A stretch of 8,273 nucleotides of DNA. Source: Paracoccaceae bacterium. GTDB lineage: Bacteria; Pseudomonadota; Alphaproteobacteria; Rhodobacterales; Rhodobacteraceae. The first letter of the stretch is position 1. The number at the start of each line of letters is the position of its first letter. Shown here piece after piece: positions 1 through 5,609 of this stretch. The notes beneath the pieces are model-generated. The model was not told where the DNA came from. It saw nothing but the letters and a program-made list of their open reading frames with translations, and ran no database searches. Position numbers and translations under genes: made by a program. The stretch is taken from the NCBI GenBank assembly GCA_007121115.1, contig SKMI01000157.1:1-8273 (forward strand). The letters are read 5' to 3'.

Positions 1-674
1 GTGGTTTCCCAGGCGTAGGTGTCGCGTCCCGGGGCCTTGTAGTCATGGCCCACGAAGATGCGTGTGTCATCGGGCAGCGCCAGAATCTTCTGGATCGAGT
101 GGTAGAGCGTTTCCGCCGAGCCGCCGGGGAAGTCACAGCGCGCGGTGCCGAAATCGGGCATGAACAGCGTGTCGCCCACAAAGGCTGCTTCGCCCACCAC
201 ATAGGTCAGGCAGGCGGGCGTGTGGCCCGGCGTGTGCAGGACGTGGCCCTCCAGCCCGCCGATGGCGAATGTATCGCCCTCGCGGAAGAGCTTATCGAAC
301 TGGCTGCCGTCACGCTCGAACTCGGTGCCTTCGTTGAACACCTTGCCGAACACGTTCTGGACCACGGTGATGTTGTCGCCGATGCCGATCTTGCCGCCCA
401 GACGCTCCTGCAGATAGGGCGCGGCGGACAGGTGGTCGGCGTGGACATGGCTTTCAAGAATCCATTCCACGCGCAGGTTGTTGTCCCGCACATGCTGGAC
501 AATGGCATCGGCCGAGCGGGTGTCGGTGCGCCCGGAGGCATAGTCGAAATCGAGCACCGAATCGACGATGGCCACGGCGTCCGAGGCGGGGTCCTTGACG
601 ATGTAGGACACGGTGAAGGTGGCCTCGTCGAAGAATGCGGTAACGTCTGCGCGGGTGCTGGTCTGGGTGGTCAT
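1..674 (-). CDS. Blh/ETHE1-type MBL-fold hydrolase, probable persulfide dioxygenase (partial, C-terminus off the left edge)
   Basis: I translated this frame by hand: it is open for 224 codons from the ATG at 674 to the window edge, with no stop. Metallo-beta-lactamase-fold motifs are in order: HVHADH (residues 76-81), TPGHTPAC (148-155), GDTLF (167-171), GTARCDF (176-182) and GHDY (209-212). By analogy with ETHE1, His76, His151 and Asp168 would hold the single catalytic iron that oxidises glutathione persulfide to sulfite and glutathione in the cytoplasm; that assignment is family knowledge. The protein resembles the free-standing MBL part of Blh proteins, without an N-terminal rhodanese or phosphatase-like domain. 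The family is usually near 250-300 residues, so some 20-70 are missing. The start is set by AGGAGG (680-685), 5 nt before the ATG. The alternative is a glyoxalase II-like thioesterase, less likely given the Blh-like spacing. Neighbours that could confirm a sulfide operon lie outside the window. Confidence 0.88.
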   Translation of the reverse strand, partial: MTTQTSTRADVTAFFDEATFTVSYIVKDPASDAVAIVDSVLDFDYASGRTDTRSADAIVQHVRDNNLRVEWILESHVHADHLSAAPYLQERLGGKIGIGDNITVVQNVFGKVFNEGTEFERDGSQFDKLFREGDTFAIGGLEGHVLHTPGHTPACLTYVVGEAAFVGDTLFMPDFGTARCDFPGGSAETLYHSIQKILALPDDTRIFVGHDYKAPGRDTYAWET

Positions 675-710
675 CTGTGCCTCCTGATTTGCGGTTGGGG
701 GACAGATAGC

Positions 711-739
711 ATTATTTGCATATATTGCAACCCTTGAAT
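711..739 (-). promoter_or_regulatory. Candidate promoter/operator of the MBL-fold gene, BigR/SqrR-like
   Basis: Seen on the minus strand: a -35-like TTCAAG (plus 733-738), a 16-nt spacer and a -10-like AATAAT (plus 711-716), placing transcription start roughly 30 nt before the ATG. Within the spacer is a perfect dyad, TTGCA-N5-TGCAA (716-730). An overlapping ATTG-N8-GAAT (724-739) differs by one base from ATTC-N8-GAAT, which I recall as the SqrR recognition pattern. ArsR-family repressors BigR and SqrR control Blh/persulfide genes in other Proteobacteria, so an operator here is plausible. The regulator gene is not in the window. Confidence 0.45.
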
Positions 740-765
740 GTGAATTTTCGGGTGTTTGCCGGGCA

Positions 766-838
766 GGGGGGCATTCTGCCCCCCACCGGACCCTTGCAGG
801 GTCCGCCCCCCTGAGGGTATTTTGGGCAAGATGAAGGA
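766..838 (-). repeat. Double-hairpin intergenic element downstream of rpe
   Basis: Two perfect inverted repeats sit 2 nt apart: 8-bp arms GGGGGGCA/TGCCCCCC with a TTC loop (766-784), and 8-bp arms CGGACCCT/AGGGTCCG with a TGC loop (787-805). A further 33 bp reads on the minus strand as a short A-containing motif (CTTGCCCAAAATACCC) next to a G run, and it abuts the rpe stop codon. From memory, closely similar stem-loop blocks recur after genes in many Rhodobacteraceae genomes. No T tract follows either stem in the rpe direction, so it is not a canonical intrinsic terminator. It may stabilise the rpe 3' end, bind a factor, or be a dispersed repeat. Confidence 0.6.
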
Positions 839-1537
839 TCAGGCGGCGCGCCCGATGGCGGCTTCCGCCGCAGTGCGGATGGCGCGGATGTTCTGGCCGT
901 AGGCTTCGGGGGAACGGGCGCTGCCGCCCTTGAAGACGGCGGAACCCGCGACCAGCACATCGGCGCCCGCGCGGGTCATGAGGGGCGCGGTTTCGGACGT
1001 GATGCCGCCGTCGATCTCGATATGGATGGGGCGGTCACCGATCATGGCGCGCAGGGCGCGCACCTTGGCCGAAAGGTCGATGAAGCTTTGCCCGCCGAAG
1101 CCGGGGTTGACGGTCATGACGCAGATCAGGTCGGTCAGGTCCAGCAGGTGTTCGACCCCGTCCAACCCGGTGCCGGGGTTCAGCGCCAGCCCGGCCTTTT
1201 TCCCCGTGGCGCGAATGGCTTGCAGGGTGCGGTGAATGTGGGGGCCGGCCTCGATATGGGCGGTGATGATGTCGGCGCCGGCCTCGGCGAAGGCGGCGAT
1301 ATAGGGGTCCACGGGTGCGATCATGAGGTGCACGTCCATGATGCCGCGGATATGCCGGCGGATGGCGGCGCAGGTGGCGGGGCCGAAGGTGATGTTGGGG
1401 ACGAAATGACCGTCCATCACATCGACATGAATCCAGTCGGCGCCCTGCAGCTCGACCGCGCGGCATTCGGCGCCGAAATCGGCAAAATCGGCGGCGAGGA
1501 TGGAGGGGGCGATCTTGATGGAGGGCGGGGGTGTCAT
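839..1537 (-). CDS. rpe: Ribulose-phosphate 3-epimerase
   Basis: A cytoplasmic TIM-barrel enzyme that interconverts D-ribulose 5-phosphate and D-xylulose 5-phosphate in the pentose phosphate pathway (and the Calvin cycle where present). The 232-residue length is normal for the family. Visible signatures are PSILAADF (11-18), HVDVMDG (37-43), MDVHLMI (67-73), NPGFGGQ (144-150), EIDGG (174-178) and VAGSAVF (196-202). His37, Asp39, His70 and Asp176 match the metal ligands, and the two Asp residues the acid/base pair of characterised epimerases. The ATG at 1537 has GAGG 5 nt upstream. The gene stands alone: 174 bp separate it from the PLP gene upstream and 164 bp from the MBL gene downstream, both on the same strand. 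No cbb or other pentose phosphate genes are adjacent, so a housekeeping copy is likely. Confidence 0.95.
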   Translation of the reverse strand: MTPPPSIKIAPSILAADFADFGAECRAVELQGADWIHVDVMDGHFVPNITFGPATCAAIRRHIRGIMDVHLMIAPVDPYIAAFAEAGADIITAHIEAGPHIHRTLQAIRATGKKAGLALNPGTGLDGVEHLLDLTDLICVMTVNPGFGGQSFIDLSAKVRALRAMIGDRPIHIEIDGGITSETAPLMTRAGADVLVAGSAVFKGGSARSPEAYGQNIRAIRTAAEAAIGRAA

Positions 1538-1616
1538 GGGGGCCTCGGGGCTGCTGCGCGGTGGTTATGGCAGGTGTGGGGCGTGGATGTCCAGTCTCGG
1601 ACTGCGCGCGCCCATG

Positions 1617-1690
1617 TTCCCATAATCAGTATTATGTTATAAAAAGGAACGTCTAAAAGGAGGTTCGATTGCCAAGATAATCTTTTTTGT
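1617..1690. promoter_or_regulatory. AT-rich gap with a perfect palindrome, likely rpe promoter region
   Basis: This stretch between the PLP gene's stop and rpe is much richer in A+T than its surroundings. It contains CATAAT-CAGT-ATTATG (1621-1636), a perfect 6-bp dyad about 84 bp before the rpe start, followed by TTATAAAAA. Several -10-like hexamers occur on the minus strand, but none pairs with a convincing -35, so I do not assign one promoter. Closer to rpe there is a small dyad, CAGTC-TCG-GACTG (1592-1604), in what would be its leader. On the plus strand AAAAGGAGG (1655-1663) looks like a ribosome binding site with no annotated gene behind it. Confidence 0.4.
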
Positions 1691-1711
1691 CATAGCTTTG
1701 TCGCCATGTGT

Positions 1712-2896
1712 TCAAGTCTGGGTTGCCGCGGCGATCGCGCGGGTGAACTCGGTCTTGAGCGTGTCGATTTCCTCGATCCCGACCGAGATGCGGAAGAAGC
1801 CCTCGGTAATGCCGAGCGCGGCGCGGGCGTCCTCGGTCAGGCCGCGATGGGACGAGGATGCGGGATGCGAAAGCGTGGTGTTCACGTCCCCCAGTGTCGG
1901 CGCAAAGGCGATCTGCGGCGCGGCGCGGGTCAGCCGGTTGGCGGCCGCGCGCCCGCCCGCGATCTCGAAGCTGACCATGTGCCCGCCCCTTGCGCCCAGC
2001 ACCGATTGCGCGCGGTTGTGGTCCGGATGGTCCGCGCGCAGCGGATAAAGCACGCGCGCGACGCCGGTCAGCCCGGCCAGATGATCGGCCAAGGCTGCGG
2101 CGTTCGCCTCGGCGCGATCATAGCGCAAGGGAAAGGTGAACAGCCCGCGTTCGGCGAGCCAGCAGTCGAAGGGGCTGGCGGTCAGGCCGGTGGTGACGGC
2201 GAAATCGGTGATGGCGCGCGCCACCTCGGCGTCGCGCGCGGCGACATAGCCGAGGGTCGCATCCGAATGACCGGCCAGGATCTTGGTCACCGAGTGGATG
2301 ACGATATCGCCGCCATGGTCGAACGGGCGATAGCCGCGCGGCGTGGTGAAGGTGTTGTCCACCGCCAGCAGGATGCCACGCTCGCGTGCAAGCCGCGCGA
2401 TGCCGCCCATGTCGGCGACCCGCAGCGTGGGGTTCGAGACAACCTCGACCAGGATCATCCGGGTTTCTGGACGGATAGCAGCCTCGAGGGCGCCCACGTC
2501 CGTCGGATCGGCCAGCGTGGTGGTGATGCCGAAGCGGTGCAGGTCCTGGTTCATCAGCCGCAGCGAGCGGCCGTACAGCTGATCGCCGCCGACCACATGA
2601 TCGCCCGCGCGCAGCACCCCCATCAGCGCCGCCGTGACCGCTGCCATGCCCGAGCCGGTGACGATCCCGCCCGCGCACCCTTCCAGCGCATCGATCCGCT
2701 GCGCCAGAACGGTGGCGTTCGGATGCCCCTCGCGCGCGTAGGTATAGCCGTGCACGCGCCCGTCATATTGCGCGTCCAGCGTGTCCGGGTCCGGCGAGGC
2801 ATAGACCACCGACGGCTGGATCGGGTTGCCCACGGGGCGCGAGGCGCTTTCGGGCCATAGGTTCAGGCGGCGGGTTGGATCGGCAGGATCTGTCAT
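1712..2896 (-). CDS. Cys/Met metabolism PLP-dependent enzyme (cystathionine gamma-synthase/lyase-like)
   Basis: This 394-residue cytoplasmic enzyme belongs to the fold-type I trans-sulfuration family (cystathionine gamma-synthase, gamma- and beta-lyase, methionine gamma-lyase, O-acylhomoserine sulfhydrylase), whose usual length is 380-400. The PLP lysine is Lys205 in SVTKILAGHSD (202-212). Phosphate-binding Tyr53 and Arg55 are in YAREGHPN (53-60), the ring-stacking Tyr108 in QLYGRS (106-111), the PLP-nitrogen aspartate Asp180 in AVDNTF (178-183), and the substrate-carboxylate arginine Arg369 in FRISVGIE (368-375). Arg110 replaces the Gly or Cys usual after Tyr-Gly, and the C-terminal segment reads DVNTTLSHPASSSHRG (337-352) instead of the common SLGG..HPA.MTH form, so the substrate is unclear. 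The ATG at 2896 with AAAGGA is preferred over an in-frame GTG at 2935. It diverges from the membrane hydrolase gene. Confidence 0.88.
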   Translation of the reverse strand: MTDPADPTRRLNLWPESASRPVGNPIQPSVVYASPDPDTLDAQYDGRVHGYTYAREGHPNATVLAQRIDALEGCAGGIVTGSGMAAVTAALMGVLRAGDHVVGGDQLYGRSLRLMNQDLHRFGITTTLADPTDVGALEAAIRPETRMILVEVVSNPTLRVADMGGIARLARERGILLAVDNTFTTPRGYRPFDHGGDIVIHSVTKILAGHSDATLGYVAARDAEVARAITDFAVTTGLTASPFDCWLAERGLFTFPLRYDRAEANAAALADHLAGLTGVARVLYPLRADHPDHNRAQSVLGARGGHMVSFEIAGGRAAANRLTRAAPQIAFAPTLGDVNTTLSHPASSSHRGLTEDARAALGITEGFFRISVGIEEIDTLKTEFTRAIAAATQT

Positions 2897-2905
2897 GGCG
2901 TTGAG

Positions 2906-2911
2906 TCCTTT
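2906..2911 (-). promoter_or_regulatory. Ribosome binding site that sets the PLP-enzyme start
   Basis: AAAGGA on the minus strand lies 9 nt before the ATG at 2896. The upstream in-frame GTG at 2935 would add 13 residues (MSRHGQARKGLNA) containing this site and has no comparable Shine-Dalgarno sequence, so translation most likely begins at 2896. Confidence 0.7.
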
Positions 2912-2913
2912 GC

Positions 2914-2943
2914 GGGCTTGACCATGCCTTGACACGCAAGCCC
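2914..2943 (-). promoter_or_regulatory. Inverted and direct repeats in the PLP-enzyme leader
   Basis: A perfect 7-bp inverted repeat, GGGCTTG (2914-2920) and CAAGCCC (2937-2943), encloses a 16-nt loop and ends just upstream of the ribosome binding site. Overlapping it, CTTGAC occurs twice (2917-2922 and 2928-2933), 11 bp apart, so both copies face the same side of the helix. Either an operator for a dimeric regulator or an RNA stem near the ribosome binding site would fit. It does not match the SAM-II or SAH riboswitch patterns I know. Nothing else stands out in the 187-bp divergent gap (2897-3083) except an AT-rich patch near 3003-3028. Confidence 0.35.
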
Positions 2944-3083
2944 CCGGTGCGCAAGGGATCGTGATCTTGGCGTTCTGCTTTCACTGCTTCCGACAGGTGC
3001 TTGTTGCGAATGAATATTGTCTGATTTCGTGTGCCGCTCGTGAAGGCTTGGAACCGCGCCGATTTCCTGTATCAATGCGCGCC

Positions 3084-4727
3084 ATGGAACCACCCTTTGC
3101 CCATCAGCCCCTGTTGGCCCCCATGGTTCCCTTGGCCATGGTCGCCGGGGCGCTGGCTTTTACCGCGGCACTGACGCCCACGCTGATCCCGCGCGAGGGG
3201 GTGACGCAAGGGGTGCTGGCGGGGATCGCCTTTCTGGCGGTCTATGGGCTGACAGCGGCCGTGGTGAGCATCTGGCGGTGGCTGGGCCTGCCGCGCTGGC
3301 GCCCGGGCTGGCTGTCGTGGCTGGCGCGGGCGATGGCGGTGGCGATCATCCTGTTCGGCCTCGCGCGGGTCACGGCGTGGCAGAACGCCGTGCATCTGGC
3401 CGCCGGGCTGGACCCGGTGGAGACCGCGCGCCCCTTCACCATCGCCGCCGTGGGCCTTGGGGTCATCATTCCGGGCATCGCACTGGGGCGGCTGGCGCGC
3501 GCGCTGACGGTCGGGGCGGCCAATGGCATGGCGCGCTTCCTGCCCGACCGCGTGGCGCTGATCGGGGCGCTGGTGATCACGGCGACGCTGTTCTGGACGA
3601 TGGGCAACGGGGTGCTGGCCGGGGCACTGCTGCGGTCGTTTGACCGCGCAGCCCTGCAGGTCAACACCTTGATGAATCCGGAAATCGCGCCCCCGCTGAA
3701 CCCGGCGAAATCGGGCAGCCCGGACTCGCTCCTGGCTTGGGAAGACCTGAGCGCACCGGGCCGGGCACGCACCGTGGCGGTGCCGACGCGGGCGCAGATC
3801 GCGGCGTTGACCGGCACCGCGGCGATGGAACCGGCGCGGGTCTATGTCGGTCTGGCCTCGGCCGAGACGCCACAGGAGCGCGCGGCGCTGGCGCTGGCCG
3901 AGTTGAAGCGGGTCGATGCATTCTCGCGCTCGGTGCTGGTGATCGCCACCCCCACCGGGCGCGGCTGGGTGGATCCGTCGGGGATGGCGGCGCTGGAATT
4001 TCTGTGGCGCGGGGACGTGGCCTCGGTCAGCGTGCAATATTCCTATCTTCCCAGCTGGATGTCGCTGCTTCTTGAACCGGAATACGGGGTCGAGACGGCG
4101 CGCGAGGTGTTCCGGACCGTCTATGACCACTGGCGCAGCCTGCCGGCTGACAGCCGCCCCTGGCTCTATCTGCACGGGATGAGCCTGGGCGCGCTGAATT
4201 CCGAGCTTTCGGCGGATGTCTGGGACATCCTGCCCGAGCCGCATGACGGCGCCTTCTGGGTCGGTCCGACCTTCACCAACCCGTTGTGGCAGGAATTCAC
4301 GGCCCGGCGGGACCCGGACAGCCCGGCTTGGCGGCCGGTGGTGGGCGATGGCGGGCTGGTGCGGTTCGCCACGCAGGACGGCATCCCGGATCATGGCGAT
4401 GCGCCCTGGGGGCCGATGCGTATTCTTTATCTCCAGTATCCCTCCGATGCGATTACCTTTTTCAGTCCCAATTCAGTCTGGCGCGAGCCCGCATGGACGC
4501 GTCCGCGCGCTCCGGATGTGGCCGAGGATTTTCGCTGGATGCCGGTGGTGACCTTCCTGCAGTTGCTGGTGGATCTCACCGGGTCCTTTACCACGCCATT
4601 GGGCACCGGGCACAATTATGCGGCCACGCATTACATCGACAGCTGGATGGCGCTGACCGAGCCGGAGGGTTGGAGCGACCAGTCGCTTGCAATGCTGCGC
4701 GACTGGTTTGAAGAGCGTGGTCTATGA
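3084..4727 (+). CDS. Membrane-anchored alpha/beta-hydrolase, Abhydrolase_9 (DUF2319) family
   Basis: The 547-residue protein has two parts. The N-terminal third (about residues 15-180) carries four to five hydrophobic segments (near 15-33, 45-64, 82-97, 118-136 and 156-175), as in the Abhydrolase_9 N-terminal membrane domain. A soluble alpha/beta-hydrolase follows: nucleophile elbow GMSLG (365-369, Ser367), QYPSD (451-455, Asp455) and GTGHNY (507-512, His510), giving a plausible Ser-Asp-His triad. The motifs VYVGLASAET (253-262), VSVQYSYLPSW (315-325) and FWVGPTFTNP (391-400) are typical of the family as I know it. The biological substrate is not established; a lipid or ester acting at the inner membrane is a guess. 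Start choice is weak: no clear Shine-Dalgarno precedes ATG 3084, and ATG 3075 or 3123 are alternatives. A GTG-initiated extension to 2961 looks non-coding. It converges with ribE. Confidence 0.85.
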   Translation: MEPPFAHQPLLAPMVPLAMVAGALAFTAALTPTLIPREGVTQGVLAGIAFLAVYGLTAAVVSIWRWLGLPRWRPGWLSWLARAMAVAIILFGLARVTAWQNAVHLAAGLDPVETARPFTIAAVGLGVIIPGIALGRLARALTVGAANGMARFLPDRVALIGALVITATLFWTMGNGVLAGALLRSFDRAALQVNTLMNPEIAPPLNPAKSGSPDSLLAWEDLSAPGRARTVAVPTRAQIAALTGTAAMEPARVYVGLASAETPQERAALALAELKRVDAFSRSVLVIATPTGRGWVDPSGMAALEFLWRGDVASVSVQYSYLPSWMSLLLEPEYGVETAREVFRTVYDHWRSLPADSRPWLYLHGMSLGALNSELSADVWDILPEPHDGAFWVGPTFTNPLWQEFTARRDPDSPAWRPVVGDGGLVRFATQDGIPDHGDAPWGPMRILYLQYPSDAITFFSPNSVWREPAWTRPRAPDVAEDFRWMPVVTFLQLLVDLTGSFTTPLGTGHNYAATHYIDSWMALTEPEGWSDQSLAMLRDWFEERGL

Positions 4728-4795
4728 TTTGAGTATGGGTTCAGGAACAGGTGGTTGGGGCGCGATTCTCATGTAGCCCTCCCCTGCCCCGCAGC

Positions 4796-5401
4796 CTATG
4801 CCGACGCCGCATCCCAGTCTCGCAACCGCGCCACGTAGCGGGCCATGGTGTCCACTTCGATGTTGACCGCATCGCCCGTTTTCACCGCGCCCCATGTGGT
4901 GACCTGCTTGGTGTGCGGGATCAGGTTGACGCCGAACTCGGCGCCCGCCACCTCGTTGACCGTGAGCGAGGTGCCGTTGAGCGCCACCGACCCCTTGGGC
5001 GCGATGAAAGGGGCCAGTGCGTCGGGCGCCCGGAAGCGCATGCGAGTGCTGCCGCCTTCTTCGGCGATGTCGATCACCTCGGCCACGCCGTCCACATGCC
5101 CCGAAACGATATGCCCACCCAGTTCGTCCCCCACCCGCAGCGCGCGTTCCAGATTGACCCGCTGCCCCGCCGCCCAGCCATTGGCACCGATGGAGGTCCT
5201 GGACACGGTTTCCGCCGAAATATCCACTGCGAACCAGTCCGGACCCAGCGCCACCACGGTCAGACACACGCCGTCGCAGGCGATCGAGGCACCGAGGTCG
5301 ATGCCGCCGGTGTCATAGCCGGTGGCGATACGGGCGCGGAGATCGCCCGCCTTTTCCACATGCGTCACGGTGCCGATGTCGGTGATGATGCCGGTGAACA
5401 T
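4796..5401 (-). CDS. ribE: Riboflavin synthase (alpha chain)
   Basis: It catalyses the last step of riboflavin synthesis: dismutation of two 6,7-dimethyl-8-ribityllumazine molecules into riboflavin and an aminopyrimidine, in the cytoplasm as a homotrimer. The 201 residues comprise two lumazine-binding repeats (about 1-90 and 91-190). Seen: the hallmark MFTGII start with Phe2, GASIACDGVCLTV (37-49) with Ser39 and Cys46, GGHIVSGHVDG (95-105), the parallel KGSVALNGTSLTVNE (136-150) with Ser138, and LIPHT (160-164). AGGAGG (5409-5414) lies 7 nt before the ATG. Riboflavin synthase is often in a rib operon with ribD, ribB/A and ribH, but none is adjacent: 209 bp separate it from divergent kpsS and 68 bp from the convergent hydrolase gene. 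Genes further away cannot be seen. I found no FMN riboswitch upstream. Confidence 0.95.
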   Translation of the reverse strand: MFTGIITDIGTVTHVEKAGDLRARIATGYDTGGIDLGASIACDGVCLTVVALGPDWFAVDISAETVSRTSIGANGWAAGQRVNLERALRVGDELGGHIVSGHVDGVAEVIDIAEEGGSTRMRFRAPDALAPFIAPKGSVALNGTSLTVNEVAGAEFGVNLIPHTKQVTTWGAVKTGDAVNIEVDTMARYVARLRDWDAASA

Positions 5402-5436
5402 GCGCGCGCCTCCTGATTACTACCGACCTAGCCTGT

Positions 5437-5487
5437 GGTGCGCACCGTGGCAAGCGATGCAGCAGACCAGACAACAGCCACGGTGCG
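5437..5487. promoter_or_regulatory. Perfect 11-bp inverted repeat between ribE and kpsS
   Basis: CGCACCGTGGC (5441-5451) and GCCACGGTGCG (5477-5487) are exact reverse complements around a 25-nt loop. The left arm overlaps a perfect 10-bp palindrome, GGTGCGCACC (5437-5446). If transcribed with ribE it would form a stable stem starting about 40 nt before the ribE ATG. As DNA it could be a paired operator in the divergent promoter region. No T tract follows, so it is not a terminator. Confidence 0.45.
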
Positions 5488-5509
5488 ACGCTAACCAAGG
5501 GCCCAAATA

Positions 5510-5538
5510 TTGACTCAATTTTCACTAGAATGCGTTAC
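5510..5538 (+). promoter_or_regulatory. Weak candidate promoter for the kps operon
   Basis: TTGACT (5510-5515) is a 5/6 match to a sigma-70 -35 box and lies in a locally AT-rich stretch. Seventeen nucleotides later the hexamer is CGTTAC, a poor -10. A better -10-like TAGAAT (5526-5531) is only 10 nt from the -35, too close. A promoter for kpsS in this gap is expected, but the exact boxes are uncertain. Confidence 0.25.
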
Positions 5539-5609
5539 AACATGCGAGGAAACCGCAACTTCCTGCGCCTGCGCGCGTCATCCCTGCCATGGACGGAGCC
5601 TAGAGACCA

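Noticed and set aside
45..737. Plus-strand open frame of 230 codons opposite the MBL-fold gene
   Set aside because: The minus-strand reading has all five MBL motifs and AGGAGG before its ATG; the plus frame shows no family features.
1706..2860. Long plus-strand open frame (384 codons) antisense to the PLP enzyme gene
   Set aside because: No recognisable domain, low-complexity Arg/Gly/Ala-rich composition typical of GC-rich shadow frames, and the opposite strand encodes a complete family member.
2897..2960. SAM-II or SAH riboswitch in front of the PLP enzyme gene
   Set aside because: The conserved pseudoknot and core motifs of either class are not recognisable; only a simple 7-bp stem is present.
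2961..3083. N-terminal extension of the membrane hydrolase from a GTG at 2961
   Set aside because: The 41 extra residues are Cys/Phe-rich and unlike the rest of the protein, with no Shine-Dalgarno sequence.
3072..4394. Minus-strand open frame of 440 codons opposite the membrane hydrolase gene
   Set aside because: Arg/Pro/Gln-rich sequence with no motif. The plus strand has membrane segments and a complete hydrolase core.
4728..4795. Bidirectional terminator in the convergent gap between the hydrolase and ribE
   Set aside because: The only pairing is GGGGC with GCCCC about 25 nt apart and without a T tract on either strand, too weak to call.
5402..5609. FMN riboswitch in front of ribE
   Set aside because: The conserved RFN blocks are not present. 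The only structure seen is the 11-bp inverted repeat.
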